A stretch of 64,000 bases of DNA from Chryseobacterium cucumeris (GCF_016775705.1 NZ_CP068760.1:3534001-3598000); one strand, 5' to 3'. Counted from the first letter of the stretch, positions 16,752-26,201 are shown. Made by a program: numbers and translations. The notes: generated by a model from the letters alone, not told the origin.

Positions 16752-17447
16752 CTATTCAAAGTCCTGATCTTCATATTTGGAAAGATCTTCTTTTTTCCCG
16801 AAAACAAATTTGATAATTACCGGAAGTGTTGTTACCAATACGATTACAATAATGATGTATTCCAGTTTCTCTTTCAGGTTGATGCCAAACTGCTCCATAA
16901 AAAGCTTGTCAAGATAATGTCCTGCAAAGATCAGAATGAAAGACCATAATACAGCACCGATAATATTATCTCTTAAAAACTCTTTTTTATCCATCTTTAC
17001 AATACCTGCTACAATAGGCGTAAAAGTTCTTACAACCGGTAAGAATCTTGCCATAATAACGGCTAAAGCTCCGTGTTTTTCAAAGAAATCGTGTGCCTGG
17101 TAAAGGTATTTTTTCTTAAATAGCATTGAATCCGGTCTTTTATACAAAGCTGGTCCTGCTTTCCTTCCGAAGTAATATCCTACTTCATTTCCAATAATAG
17201 CGGCAAGAGCTACTCCTGAAGCCAATAAAGTGGTATCTAAAAAATCGCTCTCTGTAGAGCCAAAAGTCTCTTTGATGATTTCAACGGCATAAATTCCCGA
17301 AACGAAAAGTAGAGAATCCCCAGGTAGAAAAAATCCTACAAAAAGACCCGTTTCAGCAAAAACAATAAACAAAATCAGCCAAAACCCTCCCATTTTTATA
17401 TAAAACTCCGGGTTTAATAAATCCTTCCAGCTATTGAAATCTTCCAT
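16752..17447 (-). CDS. DedA-family membrane protein
   Basis: 231 residues, integral inner-membrane protein of the DedA/SNARE-associated (VTT) family, now linked to lipid scrambling and undecaprenyl-phosphate flipping. Visible landmarks: ETGLFVGFFLPGDSLLF, GNEVGYYFGRKAGP and the motif ARFLPVVRTFTPIVAG with the essential arginine. About five hydrophobic segments. The gene has its own promoter and is monocistronic between a repeat region and prfB. Confidence 0.92.
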   Translation of the reverse strand: MEDFNSWKDLLNPEFYIKMGGFWLILFIVFAETGLFVGFFLPGDSLLFVSGIYAVEIIKETFGSTESDFLDTTLLASGVALAAIIGNEVGYYFGRKAGPALYKRPDSMLFKKKYLYQAHDFFEKHGALAVIMARFLPVVRTFTPIVAGIVKMDKKEFLRDNIIGAVLWSFILIFAGHYLDKLFMEQFGINLKEKLEYIIIVIVLVTTLPVIIKFVFGKKEDLSKYEDQDFE

Positions 17448-17463
17448 AAATATCGATGAACAA

Positions 17464-17493
17464 CAAAAGTAAGTCTAAAATGTCTGAAACAAA
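17464..17493 (-). promoter_or_regulatory. Promoter of the DedA gene (TTTG-N18-TACTTTTG)
   Basis: On the minus strand, TTTG (plus-strand 17490–17493) and TACTTTTG (17464–17471) are 18 bases apart, with the ATG 16 bases downstream. Confidence 0.6.
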
Positions 17494-17533
17494 AATTAAT
17501 TATAAGATTTTAACTAAAATTCAAACATGATTT

Positions 17534-18646
17534 TTATAAGTCGAGATCATCATCGGAAACTGCGGTTCCATCGGCCATTAAGAATGCTTTCAGGAAAGGA
17601 GTGATATTACCATTCATTACCGCATCCACATCTGACGTTTCATGACCTGAACGTACATCTTTTACCAATTTGTAAGGATGCATGACGTAGTTTCTGATCT
17701 GGCTTCCCCACTCGATCTTCATCTTGTTGGCTTCAATCTCGTTTCTGGCTTTCATACGCTCTTCCAATTCCATTTCGTAGAGTCTTGAACGAAGGAGCTG
17801 CATTGCCTTTTCTTTATTCTGAAGCTGAGAACGGGATTCTGAATTTTCAATGATAATTCCTGTAGGAGCGTGGCGAAGACGTACAGCCGTTTCCACCTTG
17901 TTTACGTTCTGTCCTCCGGCTCCGGAAGCTCTCATGGTTTCAAAGCTGATATCGGCAGGATTGATGTTGATTTCAATGGTATCATCCACCAAAGGATAAA
18001 CATATACGGAAACAAAACTGGTATGGCGTTTCGCATTACTGTCAAAAGGAGAAATTCTTACCAAACGGTGTACTCCGTTTTCGCCTCGTAAATATCCAAA
18101 AGCGAATTCACCTTCAATTTCAAGGGTCACAGTCTTCACACCTGCTACATCTCCTTCCTGGAAGTTAAGTTCACGGATCTTATAGCCTTGTTTTTCTGCC
18201 CACATGGTATACATTCTCATCAGCATGGAAGCCCAGTCACAACTTTCTGTTCCCCCTGCTCCTGCTGTAATCTGAAGTACTGCAGAAAGTTCATCACCTT
18301 CGTTGGAAAGCATATTTTTGAATTCCAGGTCTTCAATTTTTTCTACCAATTGCGGGAAAGTCTCATCCAGTTCTTTTTCAGAATCCGGATCTTCTTTAGC
18401 GAAATCAGCCAAAACCTGTAAATCTTCAAACTGTGTCTGAATTTCGTCATAGCTTTCTACCCATTTTTTCTTGGAACGAAGCTGTTTTAGAAATGCTTCA
18501 GCAGTTTTTGGATTATCCCAAAATTCGGGTGCCGCAGTTTTTTCATCATCATTGGCTATTTCAATCTTCTTTTTTTCAATCTGAAGGTATCTGTGTAAGT
18601 CTTCAATTCTGGATTGAACTTCTTTTATCTGGTCGTTGTTAATCAC
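17534..18646 (-). CDS. prfB: Peptide chain release factor 2
   Basis: Recognises UGA and UAA stop codons and triggers peptide release. 370 residues, with the stop-recognition segment SPF (in [15 protein letters not shown]) that marks RF2 rather than RF1, and the catalytic GGQ in [16 protein letters not shown]. The frame is continuous through the region where many bacteria carry a programmed +1 frameshift (here [12 protein letters not shown]), so that autoregulation is absent. A TATTTTTG −7 box lies at plus-strand 18663–18670. Confidence 0.96.
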   Translation of the reverse strand: MINNDQIKEVQSRIEDLHRYLQIEKKKIEIANDDEKTAAPEFWDNPKTAEAFLKQLRSKKKWVESYDEIQTQFEDLQVLADFAKEDPDSEKELDETFPQLVEKIEDLEFKNMLSNEGDELSAVLQITAGAGGTESCDWASMLMRMYTMWAEKQGYKIRELNFQEGDVAGVKTVTLEIEGEFAFGYLRGENGVHRLVRISPFDSNAKRHTSFVSVYVYPLVDDTIEININPADISFETMRASGAGGQNVNKVETAVRLRHAPTGIIIENSESRSQLQNKEKAMQLLRSRLYEMELEERMKARNEIEANKMKIEWGSQIRNYVMHPYKLVKDVRSGHETSDVDAVMNGNITPFLKAFLMADGTAVSDDDLDL

Positions 18647-18962
18647 GAATGTTTCTTTTTTGCAAAAATAAGGAATTCTTTTAGAGTGGAGAGGTTTAGG
18701 ATTCGAGTTTTCGAGGTGCGGGATTCGAGTTGTAGAGTTTGAGAGTTTGAGAATGCATCCGTTTTGGATTCGGGTAGTGAGGTTTGAGGATTTTAGAGTT
18801 AGAGCGTGTTTGAGGAAAAAGTTTCAAGATTCGATTTATAGAGTTTTGGAGTCGGGAATGTGCCCTTAGCTTCCAACCTCCAGCTTCTAGCTTCCAGCCA
18901 ACTTCTAATTTCTTTTCAATAAAAACTTATTAATCACAAATTTTATACTACCAATCCATCTA
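18647..18962. other. Intergenic region with low-complexity GAGTTTGAG-type and AGCTTCCA-type repeats
   Basis: After the prfB promoter, about 18681–18850 is a degenerate mixture of GAGTTTGAG and GATTCGAG words, followed by AGCTTCCAACCTCCAGC-type sequence (18868–18905). No gene seen. Similar blocks occur near 47170–47420 and 55000–55105. Confidence 0.55.
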
Positions 18963-20066
18963 TTAAATCATTTCTGCTATTATCTCTCCTATTTTCGGAG
19001 CTAAAGCAACTCCCATTCCTGAAAGTCTTACGGCACAGAACTGTCTTTCTGAAAGCTGTTTTACAATGGGCGATTTTTCTTCACCCATAGCCATGATTCC
19101 TGACCAGCGGAGGGCAATTTTAAAATCTTTATGAGGAAGTATGACTTCTTTTAAAAAATTTTCTAAATGATTCTGCAGAAATTCTGTCGTTTCAAAAGCC
19201 GTTGTTTCTTCTGTCTTAAAATCCTGATTTCTTCCGCCACCCAGTAATATTCTGTTTCCTATATTTCTGAAATAATAATAGCCTTCATCATAATGAAAAG
19301 TACCTTTAAGTTTTAAACCGTCTACTGGTTCTGTCAGGAGAACCTGTCCGCGGGCAGGAATGATATTCTCTTTTTCCAGAAATTTTGAAGTGAATGCATT
19401 GGTACAATAAATAAGCTGGTCGGCGATTACAGAAAGATCAGTTGAAAGCTGCACCTCAACTTTGTCCGTTTCTTCAATATTTTGAACTTCCGTTCCAAAT
19501 AAAAACTCAACTTTCAGTTCGTGACATTTCTCCAGCAGTTGCTGTACTAACTTTCCGGAGTGAAGACCTCCTTCACAGGGATTTTCTATCAGGAATTCAG
19601 ATTTTCCAAGCCCAAATTCCTGTATTTTATTTTGATTCAAAGTATAAGTCTGAGCCAGTCCGGTTATTGTTTTCAGTTTTTCATTGACCGCTTCAATCCG
19701 GGATAAAGGTTCCTCATTATTTACAATTTCGTAGCCTCCATTCAATTCAAAATCAATTTCACTATTCTTGAAATACTGCTGGATTTTCTGAAGTCCATCA
19801 AATCTCATTGTAACAAGCTCCAGTGTTTTTTCCCAGCCCATTTTCTGCGAATCAGCAATAATTTCGGTAAGACTTCCAAAGCAGGCAAATCCGGCATTTC
19901 TTGTGGAAGCACCCAATGGAATGCTATTCCGTTCAATAATAAGAACAGATTTTTCCGGACACTTCTCCTTTATGGATATGGCTGTCCAAAGCCCGGAAAA
20001 CCCCGCACCAATAATGATGATGTCTCTTTTTCTGTAGAATGTATCCAATTCCCAAATACTGTTCAT
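18963..20066 (-). CDS. FAD-dependent oxidoreductase (DAO family)
   Basis: 367 residues. The N-terminal FAD-binding motif is IIIGAGFSGLWTAISI; a second FAD contact follows in GASTRNAGFACFG, and the C-terminal AVRLSGMGVALAPKIGE is the usual closing FAD loop. These features place it with glycine/D-amino-acid oxidase-type enzymes (DAO superfamily). Substrate not determinable; amino acid or amine oxidation is likely. No signal peptide. It is transcribed in the same direction as the AAA ATPase gene 71 bases upstream. Confidence 0.87.
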   Translation of the reverse strand: MNSIWELDTFYRKRDIIIIGAGFSGLWTAISIKEKCPEKSVLIIERNSIPLGASTRNAGFACFGSLTEIIADSQKMGWEKTLELVTMRFDGLQKIQQYFKNSEIDFELNGGYEIVNNEEPLSRIEAVNEKLKTITGLAQTYTLNQNKIQEFGLGKSEFLIENPCEGGLHSGKLVQQLLEKCHELKVEFLFGTEVQNIEETDKVEVQLSTDLSVIADQLIYCTNAFTSKFLEKENIIPARGQVLLTEPVDGLKLKGTFHYDEGYYYFRNIGNRILLGGGRNQDFKTEETTAFETTEFLQNHLENFLKEVILPHKDFKIALRWSGIMAMGEEKSPIVKQLSERQFCAVRLSGMGVALAPKIGEIIAEMI

Positions 20067-20137
20067 AAATAATGAGTAATTAGGTAATGAGTAATTTTTA
20101 TAAAACCTTAAACTTTAAACCTTGAACTTTAAACAGT

Positions 20138-21487
20138 TTATCCTTTATCTCCTTCATTATGCTGAAATCCGATTGCTCTTTGCGGCTCTTCGACAACTCT
20201 GTAGGTTTCCAGTTCATTTTTCAGAGCCTGAATCCTAAACCTGAAGTCATCAAAATTATTGATAATGGCATCCGCAAGAAATCGTGCTACCTGATCAAGA
20301 TATTCTTCAGTAAGTTTTGATCCTGCATCCCTTAATGCGCTGTCTAAAATTTTCTGATCAATTTTCAGCTTTTCGTTTCTGGTCCTTTGATACAGGTTTT
20401 TGATTCTTTTCTTTAGGCTTTGCGTAAAGTCAATCAGCATGGTATTACTGAATGCTTTCATCTTTGAAGAGATTTCATGCCAGAATGGAATTTTATCCGC
20501 TTTGTTATTTTTAAGTATTTTGTAGAGTAAAGAATCTTCTTCCAATCCTCTGGTCATGGCATAAAGGATGATTTCCGAGCGCTCAGCAGCATTGGGTGGA
20601 AAAATAGGAATCAGCACATCAAATCTTCCTGGTGCCAGAATTTCCTCATCAATTTCAGCCACAGAATTAGCTGAACCTACCATTAAAACACCTTCTTTTT
20701 CAAACTTTCCGATGTAGTGAAGAATCAGTTCCTGAGCCTCAAGATTGCAGGAAGCAATGTCTGTTTCCGCCCTTCTCTGCATCATAATTTCATCGAAATC
20801 ATCCATAAAAAGAAGCATTTTGTTTTCCTTCATCATACTCACCAGGAAATCACTGAAATTGATCTCATTTCCATCAATCAGCGAAGTTCCCAAATAATGT
20901 TTTTTGACTTCTTTAAACTGATACCCGATAATTTCAGCTATTTTATTGGCCCAGAATATCTTACCGCTTCCCGGAGGTCCGTAAAGAATAATCCCTGCAG
21001 GTTTGTTGATTCCCCAGTCTTTGATCTGCTGTGGATTCAGGAAGGGTTCCAGAACAGTGGATGTATAAAAAAACAGGTCTCTGTATCCGATAAAATCTCT
21101 TTGCTGAAGGCTGGTTTTATGCCCAAAATAATCGTAGACAAACTGATAATTCCCTCCAAGTTTGTTATCAATTCCATAACTCGATATGGAGGATTTGTAA
21201 AAACCATTATCGAAGATATTGAGATTATTGTCTTTGATCACCTTTTCAACCTTGTCTTTTGGCTGCTTGATCACTTCAGCAATCTGCTCCAGGGTCTTAT
21301 TTTTATCAAGATCTTTTTCATAAAGTCTTAAAAAATCTACATTTTCGCGGGCAAATTTTTCAAAATCTTTTTTTACCTCAAAATTGGTACTGATACAATC
21401 TACCAGTTCAAGATCAAAATCCTGGATAAACTGTTTTATGGCTTCTGCAGATACCTTTAATTCTTCTGCCAGTTCAATTAGCTTCAT
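20138..21487 (-). CDS. AAA+ ATPase with IF2-N-like N-terminus and altered Walker A
   Basis: 449 residues. Residues 1–95 look like two IF2-N-type helical modules (MKLIELAEELKVSAEAIKQF and TLEQIAEVIKQPKDKVEKVI). One AAA+ domain follows: Walker A GPPGSGKI (170–177), Walker B LLFMDDFDE (226–233), sensor 1 in GSANSV (Asn274) and the arginine finger region APGRFD (Arg288). The residue after the P-loop lysine is Ile177 (codon ATA) where nearly all AAA+ proteins have Thr or Ser to bind Mg2+. It may therefore be weakly active or a non-hydrolysing switch. Target unknown; the helical N-terminus may bind nucleic acid or the ribosome (inference). Confidence 0.75.
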   Translation of the reverse strand: MKLIELAEELKVSAEAIKQFIQDFDLELVDCISTNFEVKKDFEKFARENVDFLRLYEKDLDKNKTLEQIAEVIKQPKDKVEKVIKDNNLNIFDNGFYKSSISSYGIDNKLGGNYQFVYDYFGHKTSLQQRDFIGYRDLFFYTSTVLEPFLNPQQIKDWGINKPAGIILYGPPGSGKIFWANKIAEIIGYQFKEVKKHYLGTSLIDGNEINFSDFLVSMMKENKMLLFMDDFDEIMMQRRAETDIASCNLEAQELILHYIGKFEKEGVLMVGSANSVAEIDEEILAPGRFDVLIPIFPPNAAERSEIILYAMTRGLEEDSLLYKILKNNKADKIPFWHEISSKMKAFSNTMLIDFTQSLKKRIKNLYQRTRNEKLKIDQKILDSALRDAGSKLTEEYLDQVARFLADAIINNFDDFRFRIQALKNELETYRVVEEPQRAIGFQHNEGDKG

Positions 21488-21603
21488 AACTGTTGATTAA
21501 TTCTATCAAATTTAATGTATTTGTCCATAAATTAATATTGATTTATGATAATTCTGTAACATTCTCTAATTTATATAGACTACTACTATGTAAAACAAAT
21601 TAC

Positions 21604-22506
21604 ATGGAAAAGATTTTATCAGTAAAAAATTTGACAAAAAAATTCAAAAGAGTTGTGGTCAACAATATTTCTTTTGATGTCGAAAGAGGAAATGTTTATG
21701 GCCTTTTGGGGCCGAACGGAAGCGGAAAATCCACTACTTTCGGGATGCTGCTTTCAACCATCAACCCTACGACCGGAGACTGGTTCTGGTTTGGCAAGAA
21801 AGGAACTGATCCTGACACCTTAAAAAAGATCGGAGCGATTATTGAACAGCCTAACTTTTATCCTTATCTAAGTGCAGAAACCAATCTTAAGATTGTCGCT
21901 GAAATTAAGCAAACACCCTACTCAAGGATTGACGAAGTTCTGAAAACGGTTAATCTGTATGAAAGAAGAAAAGATACTTTCAAAACTTTCTCTTTAGGAA
22001 TGAAACAGCGTCTGGCTATTGCTTCTGCCATGCTGAACAATCCGGAAGTATTAATTTTGGATGAACCGACCAACGGACTGGATCCTGAAGGAATCATTCA
22101 GATCAGAGAAATCATCAGTGATATTGCCAAACAGGGAATCACCATTATCATTGCAAGCCATCTTCTGGATGAAATTGAAAAAATCTGCAGCCATGTCATT
22201 GTCTTGAAGGAAGGAAATTCCATTTACTGCGGAAGAGTGGATGAAATGACTTCCAACAACGGATATTTTGAGCTGAAAGCTGATAATAACACATTACTTT
22301 TAAATGCGTTGAACGAACTTCAGTGGTTCTCGTCCATCAATCAGGAAGGTGATCTTATCAAAGCTCAGATCCGTGATGACGCTTCTATTTCAGCTTCGGC
22401 AATGAATCAGAAACTGGCTGAAAAAGGAATCTATCTTTCTCATTTAACAAAGAAAAAACTGTCTCTTGAATCTCAATTCCTTGAACTTGTAAAAAACACC
22501 AATTAA
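21604..22506 (+). CDS. ABC transporter ATP-binding protein
   Basis: 300 residues. Walker A is GPNGSGKST, the signature is FSLGMKQRLAIASAML, and Walker B is VLILDEPTNGLDPEG, with the H-loop in IIIASHLLDEIE. Overall it resembles the ATPases of ABC-2 (BcrA/Nod-type) exporters. The frame is open from 21493, but the ATG at 21604 is chosen because ILSVKNLTKKF is the normal N-terminus of such subunits. It is two bases from the permease gene, so they form one exporter operon. The exported compound is unknown. Confidence 0.92.
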   Translation: MEKILSVKNLTKKFKRVVVNNISFDVERGNVYGLLGPNGSGKSTTFGMLLSTINPTTGDWFWFGKKGTDPDTLKKIGAIIEQPNFYPYLSAETNLKIVAEIKQTPYSRIDEVLKTVNLYERRKDTFKTFSLGMKQRLAIASAMLNNPEVLILDEPTNGLDPEGIIQIREIISDIAKQGITIIIASHLLDEIEKICSHVIVLKEGNSIYCGRVDEMTSNNGYFELKADNNTLLLNALNELQWFSSINQEGDLIKAQIRDDASISASAMNQKLAEKGIYLSHLTKKKLSLESQFLELVKNTN

Positions 22507-22508
22507 TC

Positions 22509-23354
22509 ATGATCAAATTATTAAAACTTGAATATTACAAAAACCTGAACTATAAACCTTTCAGAGTTTTCACGATACTTTATTTCGCCATTCTTATTGC
22601 TTTACTTTTCATTGGATTGGTTGACTTTGATGTTTTTGGAGGAACGATTAATTTAAAAGAACAGGGAATTTATAATTTCCCGGAAATCTGGAATTTCACC
22701 ACATGGATTGTTGCTTTATTGAAAATTTTCCTTGGACTGATCATTGTTTTCTCTATTTCACAGGAGTTCAGCAACAGAATGTTCAAGCAAAACACGATTG
22801 ACGGACTGAGCAGAAAGGAATTCATCACTTCAAAATTGCTGACGATAAGCATTTTCACTATTGTTTCAACAGCTATTGTATTGGGAATTACTTTGTTTCT
22901 GGGATATCAATATTCGAATACAACGGACTCTACCAAGGCTTTTGCTGAAATGTTCTTTATTGGAAATTATTTTGTGAAGCTATTTACGTTCTTTTGCTTC
23001 TTAATGTTCCTTTCCATTTTACTGAGAAAATCTGTTTTTGTTTTTCTTGCCCTTTTCGTTTTCTGGATTAGCGAAGGAATTTTAACCGCTCTTGAAACGT
23101 ATTCAAAAGTAAAGGGAATGCAGGGACCGCAAAGAAATGAGGTTCTTCAGAATGATTTTTTTATCTCGCACCTTTTACCGCTGGAAAGCATGTCAAGCCT
23201 GATTCCTAACCCGATGATGAGATTAAATATGGCTAAAATGATGGGCTTAAAATATGAGTTCCACTACCCTACGGAAAGTCTTATTGCCTGTCTGGTATGG
23301 TGTGCTGTTTTCATCTTCGGTTCGTACTGGATTCTGAGAAAAAGAGATTGGTAG
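22509..23354 (+). CDS. ABC-2-type transporter permease
   Basis: 281 residues with about six hydrophobic segments (for example ILYFAILIALLFIGLVDF, LKIFLGLIIVFSISQEF, FLALFVFWISEGIL, and a last one near the C-terminus). QEFSNRMFKQNTIDGLSRKEF is the conserved cytoplasmic segment of the family. It forms a pair with the preceding ATPase. A large inverted repeat just downstream probably ends the transcript. Confidence 0.85.
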   Translation: MIKLLKLEYYKNLNYKPFRVFTILYFAILIALLFIGLVDFDVFGGTINLKEQGIYNFPEIWNFTTWIVALLKIFLGLIIVFSISQEFSNRMFKQNTIDGLSRKEFITSKLLTISIFTIVSTAIVLGITLFLGYQYSNTTDSTKAFAEMFFIGNYFVKLFTFFCFLMFLSILLRKSVFVFLALFVFWISEGILTALETYSKVKGMQGPQRNEVLQNDFFISHLLPLESMSSLIPNPMMRLNMAKMMGLKYEFHYPTESLIACLVWCAVFIFGSYWILRKRDW

Positions 23355-23381
23355 ATTTTAATCATACTATGAATTCAAAAT

Positions 23382-23514
23382 AAAAGGCTGCCAGATAGCA
23401 CAATAATTTGGCTTTTGTCATTCTGACGAAGGAAGAATCTCATTAATCAGTAGACCTATGAGATTCTTCACTTCATTTCATTTCGTTCAGAATGACATTT
23501 TTTAGGCAGCCTTC
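23382..23514. repeat. Nested inverted repeat, likely bidirectional terminator
   Basis: An outer stem AAGGCTGCC / GGCAGCCTT encloses an inner pair GTCATTCTGA…GAATCTCAT / ATGAGATTC…TCAGAATGAC. It lies between the convergent permease and msrAB genes and belongs to the GTCATTCTGA repeat family. Confidence 0.75.
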
Positions 23515-23522
23515 CTTTCATA

Positions 23523-24638
23523 TTATTTTTTATCTAACAACGGAAGATATTTTCCGTATCCTTTGCTTTCCATTTCCGCTTTCGGAATAAATTTCAGTGA
23601 AGCACTGTTGATACAGTAACGAAGTCCTCCTTTATCCTGCGGCCCGTCTGTGAAAACGTGTCCCAAGTGGGCATCCCCCGTTTTACTTCTTACTTCTACT
23701 CTATCCATACCATGGGAACGATCCAGTTTTTCATCAATCAAACCTTTGGTAATCGGTTTTGAAAAACTTGGCCATCCGCATCCTGATTCAAATTTATCGG
23801 TAGAGACAAACAAAGGTTCCCCTGTTGTAATATCTACATAAATTCCTTCACGGGTTTCGTTCCAGTACTCATTCTGAAAAGGTCTCTCGGTACCGTTTTC
23901 CTGGGTAACATTATACTGTTCTGCTGTCAGTTTTTCTTTTAAAACTTTTTTATCCTGCTTTTGGTAAGCCGGTTTTGGAAGCGGGTTGGCTTTTTTGGCC
24001 ATTTCAAAAAGTCCCGGTTCAATATGACAGTAACCGCCTGGATTTTTATCCAGATAATCCTGATGATAGTCTTCTGCTCTGTAGAAATTTTTCAATGGAA
24101 TAGTTTCTACGACTACTGGTTTATGATAATTCTTTGCCAGCTTCTGAACTTCCGCTTTTACCACCGCTTCATCTGTTTTATCAGTGAAATAAATTCCTGT
24201 TCTGTACTGGTTTCCTCTGTCATTTCCCTGCTGATCCTTGCTTGTAGGATCAATGGTTTTAAAATACAGATCAATCAATAGTTTCAGATCTACCTGTTCA
24301 GGATCATATTTTACTTTTACGGTTTCTGCGAAACCTGTTGTATGGCTTACGACTTCTTCATAAGTAGGATTTTTGGTATTACCGTTGGCATAACCAACTT
24401 CTGTTCCTACCACGCCACGAATCTGTTGAAAAAAATGTTCTGTTCCCCAGAAACATCCACCTGCAAAATAAATCTCTTTAACGTTCTTGTTATCCATAAT
24501 TTCCTCATTTTCTTTTTTTATTTCCACCACATTGGACTTTGCTTTTCTGAAAAGCCCTGATTCCGAAGCAAATACTGCTATACCCAGAATAATTCCGAGT
24601 GCAATTAATATATTCTTCATTTTTACTTTTTTATTCAT
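23523..24638 (-). CDS. msrAB: Membrane-anchored bifunctional methionine sulfoxide reductase A/B
   Basis: Repairs oxidised methionine: MsrA acts on the S- and MsrB on the R-sulfoxide. 371 residues. An N-terminal hydrophobic segment (about 9–26) anchors or exports it. The MsrA domain (about 56–215) has the catalytic [11 protein letters not shown] and ends with YCHIEPG. The MsrB domain (about 230–371) has [13 protein letters not shown] and the catalytic RYCINSASL. The start overlaps the DUF417 stop (TAATG), so translation is coupled. It is the last gene of an ECF sigma-factor operon, which points to induction by oxidative, perhaps hypochlorous, envelope stress. Confidence 0.94.
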   Translation of the reverse strand: MNKKVKMKNILIALGIILGIAVFASESGLFRKAKSNVVEIKKENEEIMDNKNVKEIYFAGGCFWGTEHFFQQIRGVVGTEVGYANGNTKNPTYEEVVSHTTGFAETVKVKYDPEQVDLKLLIDLYFKTIDPTSKDQQGNDRGNQYRTGIYFTDKTDEAVVKAEVQKLAKNYHKPVVVETIPLKNFYRAEDYHQDYLDKNPGGYCHIEPGLFEMAKKANPLPKPAYQKQDKKVLKEKLTAEQYNVTQENGTERPFQNEYWNETREGIYVDITTGEPLFVSTDKFESGCGWPSFSKPITKGLIDEKLDRSHGMDRVEVRSKTGDAHLGHVFTDGPQDKGGLRYCINSASLKFIPKAEMESKGYGKYLPLLDKK

Positions 24639-25081
24639 TACTTATTATTTTGAATGATCATTACTCCAAATCCTAAAAACATAAGGTCTTTCAGAATAAA
24701 GAAATCCGTCACAGGCACTCCGTCCACTATTTTCCACATTCCCGGTGTTGTAAACAAATAGCTTAATGTCACCAGAAAAGTTACCATCATTCCTACCCCT
24801 GCATACTTTTTCAGTACAGCAAATTTCGCACTAAATATCAGGAGTAAGGCAATGATAATTTCTATCACTCCGATAAGATTTGACACTGCCTGGGCACTCA
24901 TAATCTTATATACGAAAAAAGTTAAGAAATGGTTTTCCACCAAAGGTTTTATTGCTGCAGCCTCCGTAGGCGTAAATTTGAAGATGCCAATCCACAGCAA
25001 AATAAGAGCTGCTCCAAAAAGGGAGATATAATACCCGGTTCGGGCTGATTGTTTTTTTGATTCCTGTACTGTTCCGACCAT
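24638..25081 (-). CDS. DUF417 (RclC/YkgB-like) membrane protein
   Basis: 147 residues with four hydrophobic segments, including [36 protein letters not shown] and [19 protein letters not shown]. The [18 protein letters not shown] segment after the first helix is typical of DUF417. E. coli RclC, a member, protects against reactive chlorine; the coupling here to a methionine sulfoxide reductase fits such a role. It overlaps the msrAB start by one base. Confidence 0.85.
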   Translation of the reverse strand: MVGTVQESKKQSARTGYYISLFGAALILLWIGIFKFTPTEAAAIKPLVENHFLTFFVYKIMSAQAVSNLIGVIEIIIALLLIFSAKFAVLKKYAGVGMMVTFLVTLSYLFTTPGMWKIVDGVPVTDFFILKDLMFLGFGVMIIQNNK

Positions 25082-25159
25082 ATTTTAAGATTTTAGTTAA
25101 TACTTTATCGTTTTCAAAAGTATAGTCGGTGCTTTTTTACAATCCTGACAGAAATTATC

Positions 25160-25429
25160 CTAGAAATTCAATTTATCGATCATTTTATTTTTAAAGTCCT
25201 GAATTTCAGAATCATTAATTTCAGTTTCTTTTTCAGAAAAAGTCTTTTTAAAAGCTTTATCCAGAAGTGCCAGTTTTTCATTGTACATTCTGCACCATTT
25301 ACAGATCATCAGGTGCATGCTCAGCATCCTGTTTTCTCTGGCAGATATGGATTGGGCATTCCTCTTTTCCATCAGTAAAGTAGCTTCACTGCACGGTAAA
25401 AATAATAGATGTAGTATTCTTCGTATCAT
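25160..25429 (-). CDS. Small zinc-finger protein, probable anti-sigma factor
   Basis: 89 residues. Cys13, then HxxxCxxC (His39, Cys43, Cys46), is the zinc-binding pattern of ZAS-type anti-sigma factors (zf-HC2). The N-terminal LLFLPCSEATLLMEKR matches the usual opening of this compact family. No transmembrane helix, so it would act in the cytoplasm. It starts six bases after the sigma-factor stop, the standard sigma/anti-sigma arrangement. A redox-sensitive zinc site that releases sigma on oxidation would suit the msrAB target. Confidence 0.75.
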   Translation of the reverse strand: MIRRILHLLFLPCSEATLLMEKRNAQSISARENRMLSMHLMICKWCRMYNEKLALLDKAFKKTFSEKETEINDSEIQDFKNKMIDKLNF

Positions 25430-25435
25430 GATTTC

Positions 25436-25990
25436 TTATGATTTTGAAAACCAGTTAAACTCCAGACATTCTCTGAGCTGCATGCGGCTTCTCTGCAAAA
25501 TCTTCCATAGATTAGTCGTGGAAACATTCAATTCCTGACTGACTTCCGGTGCTTTTTTTTCTTCAATATAATACATTTTCAACAGAATCTTCCATTTGGA
25601 GGGCAATTCCTCAATACATTCCTCGAGTGTTTTATTAAAATCCTTGTTGTCTAAAAGCTCATCCCCTTCTCCTGATACATTCCAGTTATTTAAAACATCA
25701 TTATGTTTCCATGATCCTGTTTCATCAAAAAAATGATCGAGTCGGATATTGGGTTCAGATTTGTATTTTTTCCGGTAAAAATCTGCAACTTTTCTATTCA
25801 GAATAGCCATCAGCCACGTAAGCGCATTACTTTTCCCTTCAAAAGAATCATAAGCAGAATAAGCTGCAAGAAAAACTTCCTGAACCACATCCTGTGCATC
25901 TTCTTTATTCGAAAGTACATACAGTGCCCGCTTCAAAAGCGGCCCTGAATACTGTTCTATCCAGCTTTTCAGCTCTTCATCTTTTGTCAT
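25436..25990 (-). CDS. ECF-type RNA polymerase sigma factor
   Basis: 184 residues. Region 2 (about 12–80) contains NKEDAQDVVQEVFLAAY and ALTWLMAILNRKVADFYRKK; region 4 (about 125–175) contains LPSKWKILLKMYYIEEKKAP followed by a helix-turn-helix (EVSQELNVSTTNLWKILQRS). It is the first gene of the operon sigma – zinc finger – DUF417 – msrAB. Such sigma factors usually transcribe their own operon. Which extracytoplasmic signal it answers to cannot be read from sequence. Confidence 0.92.
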   Translation of the reverse strand: MTKDEELKSWIEQYSGPLLKRALYVLSNKEDAQDVVQEVFLAAYSAYDSFEGKSNALTWLMAILNRKVADFYRKKYKSEPNIRLDHFFDETGSWKHNDVLNNWNVSGEGDELLDNKDFNKTLEECIEELPSKWKILLKMYYIEEKKAPEVSQELNVSTTNLWKILQRSRMQLRECLEFNWFSKS

Positions 25991-26021
25991 TGAAAGTGTT
26001 TTGCCTTATCTAAGATCATAG

Positions 26022-26054
26022 CGAAGGTAGTAAGTTAAGCCGGAAAATGCAAAA
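26022..26054 (-). promoter_or_regulatory. Possible promoter of the sigma/msrAB operon
   Basis: On the minus strand TTTTG (plus 26050–26054) and TACCTTCG (26022–26029, one mismatch to TAnnTTTG) are 20 bases apart, about 30 bases before the sigma-factor start. Confidence 0.4.
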
Positions 26055-26086
26055 CAAGATAGATTATTACAAATTATAGCCGTCTC

Positions 26087-26119
26087 AAACCTCGCAGGTT
26101 TTGAAAACCCGTGAGGTTT
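26087..26119. repeat. Imperfect palindrome AAACCTCGCAGGTTTT / AAAACCCGTGAGGTTT
   Basis: A hairpin-forming 33-base sequence between the divergent sigma-factor and alaS genes. Palindromes of this wording are frequent in Bacteroidetes intergenic DNA. No second copy found in this window. Confidence 0.6.
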
Positions 26120-26193
26120 AGGACACATCCATATCCAAAGCCGGGCACCATTCAAAACATAGCATAAAATTATTACAAATCGCTTAAAAATAG

Positions 26194-26201
26194 TAAATTT
26201 G
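26194..26201 (+). promoter_or_regulatory. −7 element TAAATTTG before alaS
   Basis: Exact TAnnTTTG match, 43 bases before the alaS ATG. The upstream box is weak (TTA near 26173). Confidence 0.45.

Noticed and set aside
17534..18646. Programmed +1 frameshift in prfB
   Set aside because: The reading frame is continuous through the usual site; there is no in-frame UGA near codon 25.
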